Shown here one piece after another: positions 8,970 through 17,012 of a DNA stretch of 64,000 nt (position 1 is its first letter; every line of letters starts with the position of its first letter). Under the pieces are notes generated by a model. The model ran no database searches. It was not told where the DNA came from and worked only from the letters and a program-made list of their open reading frames with translations. The stretch comes from Candidatus Bathyarchaeota archaeon (lineage in GTDB: Archaea; Thermoproteota; Bathyarchaeia; TCS64): positions 1 through 64,000 of the forward strand of contig JAOZHP010000151.1 in the NCBI GenBank assembly GCA_026014815.1, given 5' to 3'. A program made the translations under genes and the position numbers.

Positions 8970-9191
8970 TCAATAGACATACGGAGTCAGCCTCTTCGTC
9001 CTCTTCATGTACTCCTCTTTCTCCAAGCCGAACTCCTCCAGCAGAATGCCTGCCACCGGCGAGTTGCTCAGTTTCTGGAGAATCAAGAAATCGTATACGG
9101 GTGCCATGAAGCCAAAATTCATGAGCGTCAGTAAGGGCACTGAAGCCAAATCCTTCCTCGGGTCCAGCTTCCTCATACCGCCTACGCTCAT
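8970..9191 (-). CDS. Small hypothetical protein upstream of the flavoprotein
   Basis: 73 residues, unrecognised, soluble, with a hydrophobic centre (LMNFGFMAPVYDFLIL) and a charged end (EEFGLEKEEYMKRTKR). It is GC-rich like the flavoprotein gene 36 bases downstream, and a GGGCTTATATCCGG TATA-like box near 9222-9235 precedes it, so the two probably form one transcript. ATG at 9191 or 9176 could start it. The promoter and matched composition are the main support. Confidence 0.5.
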   Translation of the reverse strand: MSVGGMRKLDPRKDLASVPLLTLMNFGFMAPVYDFLILQKLSNSPVAGILLEEFGLEKEEYMKRTKRLTPYVY

Positions 9192-9441
9192 TTACTGACC
9201 CAACCATCCAGCTTCCCGAGCCGGATATAAGCCCTTTTCCGGTTAGTTTATGGTAAACTAGCATCGGTTTTAGAGCCCTCAACGCCGAGCATGTGAATGA
9301 TCACCTTCAACCACGGGACGGTGAATTCCACCATGTCAGGGATATTCACGAAAAACACGTTGACGGTGAAGCAAGGCGGCGATAGAGTAGTCATCAACGT
9401 TGTTAATAGGTATCCGTCTAGGTTTTTCCATCGGAGGCTGG

Positions 9442-10422
9442 TCAAGATAATATCAGTGACAACGCTGGAACGACCACCAGCAGTAAAATAGTTGTTAAGA
9501 ACCAAGCCGCATTAGCGAGATCGACATCCAAGTCGTAGAGAGTTGGAGGAACCATAGCGGTGAACGCTACAGGCATGGAGGCCAAGATAACTGATACCTT
9601 CAATGGTAGTCCACCATCCACTGATCCTAACCCAATCAATGAGCCTAGAAGATATACGCTGCCCGGAACCATGATGAACTTTATCAACGCGATGCTTCCC
9701 GCCTCACGGAGATAGCCCCTCATCTTACCGAACCTCATAGCCATCCCAATAGATGACAACAGTAGTACGGTGCCGAGTGGAATCAGGATGCTGTTTAATG
9801 TAGAATAGAACCCGGGGCGCTCAACACCCATGGCGTTAAGCAGAAGCCCTACTATCATACTAGCCATCGCCACGACTATGAATCTGTCGGAAACTATGTT
9901 CAGTAATCGTTTCTTCGCGTTTTCATGCTCAGTGACGGAGTCGCTCATGGATTTCGCGTAAGGGAACCCTACACCATAGTAGATGAGGGGCTCGAAGAGC
10001 ATGTAGAAAGGCATCAACGCAACCGCTTGTTCCCCGAGTAACATGAAAGTCACGAGGCCGCCGATACTCCCGATGTTGGTGAAGCTCCCACAGGTAACAT
10101 AGACACCGGTCTGTTTTCTGTTGAGCCTCAAGGCTTTCGCACCCACATACGCGAGTACTCCACCCAGAATTAGCGCGAAGACTCCCAGAAAGGGAAGTGA
10201 GAAGATTCGAATATCGCTGAGCTCTAGAGCCCAGATAGCCCCACCGAACGCCACCGGGTTCACGTAAAGAAGGGAGGTGGCTTGCAGCTTTTTCCTGAGG
10301 CTGCTTATCTCATCCTCGGTCCTCTGTCTTCCATCTGTGTAATAGTTCCTGTAATAATATCCGGCGAGGAGCCCGAACGCTATCAAGCCGAGGGAGAAGA
10401 GAATATTCCCGATATCCGCCAT
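9442..10422 (-). CDS. AEC-family (auxin efflux carrier type) permease
   Basis: 326 residues with about ten predicted membrane helices in the five-plus-five arrangement of the AEC/BART superfamily, ending in a hydrophobic helix LTTILLLVVVPALSLILS. Bacterial members move malate, malonate and other organic anions. The first helix is followed by a basic YYRNYYTDGRQR loop. It is divergent from a PLP enzyme gene, with about 100 bases between starts. The transported compound may relate to the PLP enzyme and cyclase next door, which is inference from position only. Confidence 0.8.
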   Translation of the reverse strand: MADIGNILFSLGLIAFGLLAGYYYRNYYTDGRQRTEDEISSLRKKLQATSLLYVNPVAFGGAIWALELSDIRIFSLPFLGVFALILGGVLAYVGAKALRLNRKQTGVYVTCGSFTNIGSIGGLVTFMLLGEQAVALMPFYMLFEPLIYYGVGFPYAKSMSDSVTEHENAKKRLLNIVSDRFIVVAMASMIVGLLLNAMGVERPGFYSTLNSILIPLGTVLLLSSIGMAMRFGKMRGYLREAGSIALIKFIMVPGSVYLLGSLIGLGSVDGGLPLKVSVILASMPVAFTAMVPPTLYDLDVDLANAAWFLTTILLLVVVPALSLILS

Positions 10423-10523
10423 AACGCTATGAATACTTCATACCGTATTTAACTCCACGCGAGGTAACACGTTCAATCATTGGCTGTTTTTGAAACGTTA
10501 AATCCTGTTGCAGCTACAATTAC

Positions 10524-11606
10524 TTGAGATATTTGAAGATCGAACCATTCAGGCTGGAAAGGTGGCTGCTTGAGCAGGCTGAGATTGACCTCGGTGGAGG
10601 AGGAGTCACAAAGCTTCAGCTCAAAGACATCCTACCTGACTTTGATCTCTCGATGGTGATGAAGTATGGTAGGACAGACGGCTCCGACGAGTTGAAGAGC
10701 CTCGTGGCGGAATGGTACAGCGTCGAGCCGAGGAACATACTCATCACGTCAGGAACCAGCGAGGCCAACCTGATACTGAACCTGACTCTACTGGAAGCAG
10801 GTGACCACTATATCACCGAGAACCCGAAGTTTGAGCAGACCACAAGGTTCGCTGAGATGCTGGGATGCAAGGTAAACGAGTTTAACTTGATGGAAAATAA
10901 AGCTTGGACCCCGGATATAGATGAATTGAAAGAGGCTGTAACAGGAAAAACAAAGATGATCTTCTTGGACAACCCAAATAACCCCTCGGGGGCGGTGCTA
11001 AGCAAAGCCGAATTGAAGGCAATTATCGATGTAGCTGAAGACTCAGGGGCTTATCTTCACTGTGACAATGCTCTACGCGGCTCAGAGTTATCAGGTAAAC
11101 CGGGGGCAACACCCTATCCAGAGTACGAGAAGGGTGTGACGACGGGAAGCATCTCAAAGCTTGGGGCTACAAGCCCGCGGATCGGATGGATCATCGGGAA
11201 CGAGAAGCTGATTAAACGCTGCTGGGAGATGAAAGACTACACGACTCTAGGCCACAGCGGCATAGGAGAGTACATTGCCGTGGAGCTTCTCAAGCAGCGT
11301 GACAGATTGATCAAGAGAAATCTGGAGATAAGCAAGCGAAACATCAATGACCTTGACAACTGGATCAAGATGAGTGCAGGGACATACTGGAGGCCCCCTG
11401 ACGCAGGGTTCACAGGTTTCCCCGGGTACACAGCGGAAATCTCCTCCGAAAAGCTATGCAGAGGCTTGTTGAAGGAGAAAAGCCTCCTGCTGAGCCCCGG
11501 AAGCTACTTCGGGGTCGAAGGACACCTGAGAATCAACACGGGGAGCACCAGTGACGCCCTCTCAGAGGGCTTGGAAAGATTAGGCGAATACCTCGCCACC
11601 CTGTAG
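10524..11606 (+). CDS. PLP-dependent aminotransferase, class I/II
   Basis: 360 residues from a TTG start (no ATG occurs before a conserved region). The motifs are TSGTSEANLIL (PLP phosphate site), LDNPNNPSG (about residue 152), HCDNALRGSE (Asp for the pyridine nitrogen, about 180) and the PLP lysine in SISKLGATSPRIGW (about residue 212). It is shorter than most class I aminotransferases and resembles a small archaeal subgroup of unknown substrate. The cyclase gene starts 42 bases downstream on the same strand, so the two are probably cotranscribed and could act in one degradation route, for example of an aromatic amino acid. Confidence 0.8.
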   Translation: MRYLKIEPFRLERWLLEQAEIDLGGGGVTKLQLKDILPDFDLSMVMKYGRTDGSDELKSLVAEWYSVEPRNILITSGTSEANLILNLTLLEAGDHYITENPKFEQTTRFAEMLGCKVNEFNLMENKAWTPDIDELKEAVTGKTKMIFLDNPNNPSGAVLSKAELKAIIDVAEDSGAYLHCDNALRGSELSGKPGATPYPEYEKGVTTGSISKLGATSPRIGWIIGNEKLIKRCWEMKDYTTLGHSGIGEYIAVELLKQRDRLIKRNLEISKRNINDLDNWIKMSAGTYWRPPDAGFTGFPGYTAEISSEKLCRGLLKEKSLLLSPGSYFGVEGHLRINTGSTSDALSEGLERLGEYLATL

Positions 11607-11647
11607 GCTGCGGTAAACCTTATTCCGGTAACTGTCAAGCCTATACT

Positions 11648-12358
11648 ATGACCTCTTTCTCTTCCCTCATCAAGGATTACAGAGTCGTGGACCTGAGCCA
11701 TACCTTCGAGGAGTCCATGCCGAGACCCCAGGTTCCTTATGGTCACATCCCTTGGAAGTCATACGAGAAGGGTGACGCGTTCAACACCTACATGTTTCTG
11801 GTCTTTGAGCACGCAGGGACCCACGTTGATGCCCCTATTCACCTAGGTGGAGTCGAGGGTCACGCAATCGATGAGATTCCGCTTGAAAGCTGGATGGGAG
11901 ACCTCTGCGTACTGGATATGACTCATAAACAGGAGCGCGAGTTCGTCACTATCGACGAAGTCAAGGCATGGGAGAAGACCCATGGCGAGATCAATGAGGA
12001 TGAGATGGTTCTATTCAACTTCGGCTGGGAAAGCAGGTGGACTACTGATTACGGCGTCGAGAACCAGATATACCTCAAAGACAACCCCGGGTTATCCGAG
12101 GAAGCAGCCCGCTACCTCGTCTCCAAGAAGATCAAGCTGGTGGGAGGAGACACACCCACCATCGACAGCGACGCCGACCCAGAGGAACATGCCCACAGAG
12201 TTCTTCTACCTAGCGGAGTTCTCATAATTGAGAACGTATCCAATCTGGACAAGCTACCACCTAGAGGCGCATACCTGATGGCCCTACCCCTCAAGATAAA
12301 GGACGGCACAGGGTGCCCAGTGAGAGCAGTCGCCTTCATTCCAAAGGATAATCCCTAG
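11648..12358 (+). CDS. Cyclase-family metal hydrolase (kynurenine formamidase-like)
   Basis: 236 residues. It contains the family metal motif in HAGTHVDAPIHLGG (about residues 54-67) and a second conserved block GGDTPTIDS (about 175). Family members hydrolyse formylkynurenine, isatin or cyclic amides, using a metal pair bound by the HxGTHxDxPxH motif. It directly follows an aminotransferase gene, which fits amino-acid catabolism, but no tryptophan dioxygenase is nearby, so calling it kynurenine formamidase would go too far. The ATG start has no strong ribosome site. Confidence 0.85.
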   Translation: MTSFSSLIKDYRVVDLSHTFEESMPRPQVPYGHIPWKSYEKGDAFNTYMFLVFEHAGTHVDAPIHLGGVEGHAIDEIPLESWMGDLCVLDMTHKQEREFVTIDEVKAWEKTHGEINEDEMVLFNFGWESRWTTDYGVENQIYLKDNPGLSEEAARYLVSKKIKLVGGDTPTIDSDADPEEHAHRVLLPSGVLIIENVSNLDKLPPRGAYLMALPLKIKDGTGCPVRAVAFIPKDNP

Positions 12359-12398
12359 AACTGATCAGAGTAGAATTAGAAAAAATGGGGCAAGTTGG

Positions 12399-12935
12399 TT
12401 ATTCCCATGGGTTAACGTGCAAGTATAACTCGAATGCCATTAACTCGAAATTCAGTTCTGCTGGTCCCTTGATTCCTTCGAAGGTCTCTGTTCCTTCAAC
12501 GATGCGTAACCTGCCAGCCCACATTTCAGTTGCTCCGTCCCAGTTGTTACCGATTGTGTATGTTATAGTTCCCGGTTTCTCAGAAATCGTGCTCGTGTAA
12601 ATACCATCTCCATGCAGTGATTCAACGCCGTTTGTTCTTCGGACACCGACGACGTGCTGTATGGCGGTCCCCAGAATATTTGCATCAAGATTGGATAGGT
12701 CAAGTGGTGCAGATAGCCAATAAAACTTGAGTGTTTGGTCAACTTTATAGAAACCATTTGGCATCGGTTCGCTGGAGTCATCGATTATAAATGTCTCACC
12801 CCAAAAGAAAGCCGGAACAGTGTATACCAGTACTGGGTCTTGGTTTTTTTGGCCTAATACACTAATTGAAGGTAGAAAAAGGCTTAGTGATAAGATTACG
12901 ACTAGTAAGATGCCCATTCGTCTTTGATACTTCAT
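12399..12935 (-). CDS. Secreted hypothetical protein
   Basis: 178 residues from the ATG at 12935, chosen because an AAAGGAGATG ribosome site sits just upstream. Residues 1-30 form a signal peptide (basic MKYQRRMG, hydrophobic core ILLVVILSLSLFLPSISVLG). The mature part is rich in beta-type sequence and aromatic residues (FFWGETFIID, ITYTIGNNWDGATEMWAG), suggesting an extracellular beta-barrel or sandwich such as an allene-oxide-cyclase-like fold. I do not recognise the family. A small cytoplasmic gene lies 47 bases upstream on the same strand. Confidence 0.6.
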   Translation of the reverse strand: MKYQRRMGILLVVILSLSLFLPSISVLGQKNQDPVLVYTVPAFFWGETFIIDDSSEPMPNGFYKVDQTLKFYWLSAPLDLSNLDANILGTAIQHVVGVRRTNGVESLHGDGIYTSTISEKPGTITYTIGNNWDGATEMWAGRLRIVEGTETFEGIKGPAELNFELMAFELYLHVNPWE

Positions 12936-12982
12936 TTTTTCATCTCCTTTCTTGGTACTTTTATAGCTCCTCACCTCGGAGC

Positions 12983-13213
12983 TCAGGTTACATTCTCGCT
13001 TTTGAAGATACGTTCAAGTTCCTCTTTGGTTACGTCGATCCTCAGAGTTCCATGTGTTCCTTTGATTTCCAGCACCTTGTCCTCGACCATGTAGACCTCT
13101 TCGAGTTCTCCGAATGTGCCTTCAAAGAGAACACGATTATGTGCCTCGTTTGAGATCGAGATATTCTTCACGTATTGTTTCGAGTTTATCTCTGCAGTGA
13201 ATCCACGATTCAC
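12983..13213 (-). CDS. Small hypothetical protein
   Basis: 76 residues from a GTG start preceded by a strong ribosome site (GCGGAGGAGATAGAC-GTG), which decides the start. The sequence is a beta-rich EINSKQYVKNISI, RVLFEGTFGELEEVYMVEDKVLEIKG pattern and ends in a helix, with no membrane segment. The function is unknown. It is first in a two-gene transcript with the secreted protein gene and divergent from the beta-helix regulator, so it may be a target of that regulator. Confidence 0.55.
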   Translation of the reverse strand: MNRGFTAEINSKQYVKNISISNEAHNRVLFEGTFGELEEVYMVEDKVLEIKGTHGTLRIDVTKEELERIFKSENVT

Positions 13214-13290
13214 GTCTATCTCCTCCGCTTTTGAATGCGCCCTAATGTTAACCAGCTAAATGCGCTAGAAATAATCTCTTTATGCATGAC

Positions 13291-13304
13291 CTTTTTGTAA
13301 AAAG
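13291..13304. promoter_or_regulatory. Palindrome CTTTTT-gt-AAAAAG between divergent genes
   Basis: A perfect 6+2+6 dyad 33 bases before the regulator's ATG at 13337 and about 80 bases from the divergent GTG. Its position matches a TATA/operator region for autoregulation by the winged-helix protein encoded next to it. Being AT-only in its arms, it could also be a chance feature. Confidence 0.35.
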
Positions 13305-13336
13305 ATTGATATTAACGTCGAAACATCAATTTATCC

Positions 13337-15307
13337 ATGTCTCGAACAGAACGATTCTATGATCTTATGTTCGAGGTCTCAAACGAGTATCGTCACCAAA
13401 TTATGTTGATGCTTAAAGAGCAGGCGATGCGAGTCACAGCTCTCTCCAATGAACTTGATCTCACCACACCAGAAGTAAGCAGACATATCTCTCGATTATG
13501 TGAGATAGAGTTGGCGGTCAAAGATGTCGAGGGATTTTTTCACCTCACCCCATTTGGGACAATGGTCCTGACAATGTTACAAGAATTCGAGTTCACTTCC
13601 AAGCACTCAGCTTATTTTTCTACTCATCTCAACGCAGGACTACCAGCAGAATTTACAAAAAGGATTGGAGATCTCTCAGAGAGTGGATTTTCAGATAACA
13701 TTCTGGACTTTATTCGGCAGATTGAACATGTAATTAAAGACTCCAAAGAATATGTTTGGTTACTATGCGACCAGTTTCCACTGAATCATTTATCATTAAT
13801 CATCGAAGCCATCGAGCGTGGTGTCCAGTTCAGAATTATAGAACCACGAGATAGGATACTCAGCCCTGACATTGAAGCCATTGCTTCTGAGGAAAATCTA
13901 GAGCTTAGCCTTACGAAACTAAACCGTATTATTGAACAGAGAATGCTAGATGAGATCAACGTATTCATGTATTTATCTGAGAAAAGCTGTGTTTCAGCTT
14001 TTCCAACACTGAGAGGTGAGAACGAGTATAAAGGATTCATATCGAAAGATGAAACATCGCTAAGATGGTTCAGAGAAGTTTTCCTGCATTATTGGGAAGA
14101 GGCTGAACCAAGAACACCAACTCCCTCACCTGTTCAAGTGAAACGTGGACAAATCTCTGAAATTACGGGCTCTACAAATAGTATAGTGGTCGTTGGCCGC
14201 GATAGATCTGAATATGATGCTCAGGCCATCCAAGACGCCTTAGATAACTATGAAGAGGTAATCCTGAAAGGCAGATTCAACCTTGGAACCTCAACGATTT
14301 ACATAAACAGAAGCGTAGTACTCCGAGGTGAAGGCAGAAAAGACGATATCCCAGATACGAAAATCTACAAAAAAGGCTGGACATTTCCGTTTATAATCGA
14401 AGATTTTCTTTTAGTCGTCCGAGGAGATGGCATAGACGTTTTAATAGAGAACATCCACATTGAGGATTTCAATGGAACATGCATCCGAAACCAGCAAGGC
14501 CATAGTGTAACAATCAGAAAAAATCGCTTAACCCTAAGATCAGGGTTAGGCAGAGGCTTGAGTTTCGGAAACTGGGGAGACCATGTAGTTGGAATACAAT
14601 CAGGAGGAGAATCCATGTTCCAAGGCAGTTTCCCAGGAGGCGTCTTGATTGAGGATAACTTCCTAGACTTTGCGATATCGTATGAGCGAGGTGGATTCAT
14701 ATCAAATAAAGGGCTTGAGAACGACCCAAGCTATAGACCTGATCTGCAGAAACACGAAAACTCAATATGTATCGGAATTTATGCAAGCCGAAATCTGGGA
14801 AAGGTCATCATTAGAAATAATGTTGTCCGAAACATGACCTCGAGAGGAATACTTGTAAATGATAACTGGGGTTCATCGGATATTACAATAGAAAATAATT
14901 CAATTATTTCTGAGGTCTTTGGGGTATATCCCTACAACAACCCCATGTCCGGCGTGGGCATCTTGCTACAGAGCGCTTGGTCTGAGCCCAGATCACGGGG
15001 TCGCGTGGAAGTCAACGGAAACAAGATCGTCTGTGACAAGGTGAACTACTGCGGTATCGCTGTCTATGGTCCTGCTATGTATCAAAAGGGAGCAGGTAAG
15101 CTTGAAGAGTGCATCATAAAAAACAACGAAATAGAACTTGGTAACGGCTCAATCGGGGCTCTAGTGAGGAGGAGCGACCACACCGAGATCATCGACAATA
15201 AAATATCAGGCAAAGCGTATTACGGTCTCCAGATCCAAGGCAGCCCTGATCGCCAAGAAATAGACTTGGGCGCAAAATACAACATTTTCGAAGACAATGA
15301 TATGTAA
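13337..15307 (+). CDS. Winged-helix regulator fused to right-handed beta-helix domain
   Basis: 656 residues up to an in-frame TAA. Residues 1-90 are an ArsR-like winged helix (TALSNELDLTTPEVSRHISRL, then a wing). Residues about 120-260 resemble the FilR1/DUF1724 middle domain found in archaeal regulators (WLLCDQFP, IERGVQFRIIEPRDR, the final WFREVFLHYW helix). A proline linker (RTPTPSP, about 263) leads to about 360 residues of pectate-lyase-like parallel beta-helix with repeating IRNNVVRNMTSRGI and IIKNNEIELGNG turns. There is no signal peptide, so the beta-helix is probably intracellular. It could be a sugar- or polymer-responsive regulator. The last 63 codons lie beyond the TAA in the same frame. 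Confidence 0.8.
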   Translation: MSRTERFYDLMFEVSNEYRHQIMLMLKEQAMRVTALSNELDLTTPEVSRHISRLCEIELAVKDVEGFFHLTPFGTMVLTMLQEFEFTSKHSAYFSTHLNAGLPAEFTKRIGDLSESGFSDNILDFIRQIEHVIKDSKEYVWLLCDQFPLNHLSLIIEAIERGVQFRIIEPRDRILSPDIEAIASEENLELSLTKLNRIIEQRMLDEINVFMYLSEKSCVSAFPTLRGENEYKGFISKDETSLRWFREVFLHYWEEAEPRTPTPSPVQVKRGQISEITGSTNSIVVVGRDRSEYDAQAIQDALDNYEEVILKGRFNLGTSTIYINRSVVLRGEGRKDDIPDTKIYKKGWTFPFIIEDFLLVVRGDGIDVLIENIHIEDFNGTCIRNQQGHSVTIRKNRLTLRSGLGRGLSFGNWGDHVVGIQSGGESMFQGSFPGGVLIEDNFLDFAISYERGGFISNKGLENDPSYRPDLQKHENSICIGIYASRNLGKVIIRNNVVRNMTSRGILVNDNWGSSDITIENNSIISEVFGVYPYNNPMSGVGILLQSAWSEPRSRGRVEVNGNKIVCDKVNYCGIAVYGPAMYQKGAGKLEECIIKNNEIELGNGSIGALVRRSDHTEIIDNKISGKAYYGLQIQGSPDRQEIDLGAKYNIFEDNDM

Positions 15308-15499
15308 GGCTTGGTGATAAAGGAACCAGATGAGTATAGCGACAGTCACGTTGATGGACGCATTTTCACAGGTTCTGACGACAAGTCCACCACAGCATAT
15401 GTATGGCTAAATAATCATACAAAAGGTAACGCAATAAAAGTAAGACCCAATGAATCAGTTATCGACGAAGGAATAGAAAATAAGATCATACAAAGCTGA
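15308..15499 (+). pseudogene. In-frame continuation of the beta-helix regulator after TAA
   Basis: The reading frame goes on from codon GGC at 15308 with no shift to a TGA at 15497-15499. The 63 residues (GLVIKEPDEYSD, then VDGRIFTGSDDKSTTAYVWLN) keep the composition and strand pattern of the preceding domain and look like its C-terminal cap. A single-base change such as GAA or CAA to TAA would explain the break. Restart at the TTG at 15311 is possible but lacks a ribosome site. Confidence 0.6.
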
Positions 15500-15569
15500 T
15501 TAGGTTGGATTTTTCCGAGTAAAACCGTGCATTTTCTTCCATTTTTTATCACTCGATTCGATTTATGTT
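15500..15569. terminator. T-rich convergent terminator region
   Basis: Seventy bases between the convergent beta-helix regulator and MFS genes with T runs (GGATTTTTCC, CCATTTTTTATC). Archaeal polymerase stops at T tracts, so these suit termination of the plus-strand gene. A-rich stretches give a weaker signal for the other strand. Confidence 0.4.
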
Positions 15570-16841
15570 TTAGATGTCACCGGTTTCATCAATCTGCACA
15601 TCGTTGAATGCTCTTTCGGGTTCACGTATCCAAATGGCAAATATAAGGCTCCCCAGAACACCTAGAACGAAACTTACTTGGAATGGAAGCTGAGGTGACA
15701 AGTGTTCGTAGAGGTATCCCCCAACTATCGGGGCTGGGGTAGTTAGGAAGCCGGTGAGTGTGCCCATCAGACCTATGATGCTTCCACGAGACTCAACCGG
15801 CGCGACCTCCGTGACGAGAGCCTGCCAGACGGGTCCCGCAGCAGACCCCATGACGTTACCGCCCAGTCCCTCCCCCACTCCTCCTACGAGTCTCGTGAGG
15901 GCCACCCCCTTGAACCCCCCTGATAGGGTGTATCCTAGGCTACCCGATGACACCGCCAGCTGTGAGAGGATGATGATTCGTTTCCTTCCATATCGATCGG
16001 AGAGGAAGCCGCTTGGGATCATGAATAGCGCCCCGGCCAGGTTTGAGATTATGCTGACATAACTCCACTGCATCATGCTCAAACCAACGACCTCGACACA
16101 GTAGACAACCACGAATGACCAGAAAACCTGGAAGCTGAAACTACTCAGGACCGCGACAACCACGAGCTTCCATATCTCGGACGGTATATTCCTGATCTGA
16201 GCAATGGATGGGAGATACTTTGACTCATTGACGGGGCTCTCTACGCCCAGCTCTACTGTCTCCTCGATGAACCTCCATCTTATGAGGACCACAGGGATGG
16301 TTAGAAGGAGTGATATTATCAAGCCGATATGTGTTCCCGGAACTAGGCCTATCGAGTCCATGATGTATCCGCCGATAGGGTACGAGACTACGATTGAGAG
16401 GTACCAGATCATCGTGTAAGCGCCGAAGCCAGTCGCCCGGTTCTCCTCAGGTAAGCTATCAGCTATCAACGCCATTAGAGCTGGAGTCGCTAATGATGAT
16501 AGAGCCATAGCTAAGATTCCTGGGATAAGCATCATCCAGTGAGTCGAGACACGGAAGATCAAGGGAGGTAAGAATCCAAACAATGAAGCCGCCATGATAA
16601 CCCTTTTTCTGCCTATCCTATCTGAGAGCACACCGCCTGGAAGTTGCAGCAGCAATGTTGACAATAACTGAAGAGTAGTGAGAGCACCAAGGATGCTCTT
16701 TGTGCCATCAAGCTCAAGGACGTATAACCCCCAGAAAGGCCGCCACAAGAACATAGCGAACATGGACAGACTCTGGGTCACGGTGACAGCCATGAGGTTC
16801 CTGTTCGAGAGAACCGTTTTCACTGACAACCTAAAATTCAT
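15570..16841 (-). CDS. Major facilitator superfamily transporter
   Basis: 423 residues from the ATG at 16841, with twelve predicted membrane helices. The MFS loop 2-3 motif GGVLSDRIGRKR appears at about residue 60 and its repeat GFLSDRYGRKR at about residue 275, and the first loop carries PFWGLYVLELDGT. It looks like a drug/H+ antiporter or sugar-type carrier of the DHA or unknown group; the substrate cannot be read from sequence. A 45-residue loop between helices 6 and 7 is charged (FIEETVELGVESPVNESK). It is the last gene before the UbiD homologue on the same strand, 170 bases apart, and need not be cotranscribed. Confidence 0.85.
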   Translation of the reverse strand: MNFRLSVKTVLSNRNLMAVTVTQSLSMFAMFLWRPFWGLYVLELDGTKSILGALTTLQLLSTLLLQLPGGVLSDRIGRKRVIMAASLFGFLPPLIFRVSTHWMMLIPGILAMALSSLATPALMALIADSLPEENRATGFGAYTMIWYLSIVVSYPIGGYIMDSIGLVPGTHIGLIISLLLTIPVVLIRWRFIEETVELGVESPVNESKYLPSIAQIRNIPSEIWKLVVVAVLSSFSFQVFWSFVVVYCVEVVGLSMMQWSYVSIISNLAGALFMIPSGFLSDRYGRKRIIILSQLAVSSGSLGYTLSGGFKGVALTRLVGGVGEGLGGNVMGSAAGPVWQALVTEVAPVESRGSIIGLMGTLTGFLTTPAPIVGGYLYEHLSPQLPFQVSFVLGVLGSLIFAIWIREPERAFNDVQIDETGDI

Positions 16842-17012
16842 CAATTCCCGTGCCAGCTACCTTAAACCACTATCTACAGGTTAATATTTAGAATCTCCTA
16901 GACTTGAGTACTATAAGTCTTCACCAGTTAAGTCATAATTAGCTATTCTTTCCAAGTTGTTCTACTTTGAACATCGCAGGCAGATCTCAATAATGATAAT
17001 GGGATAATTGGA

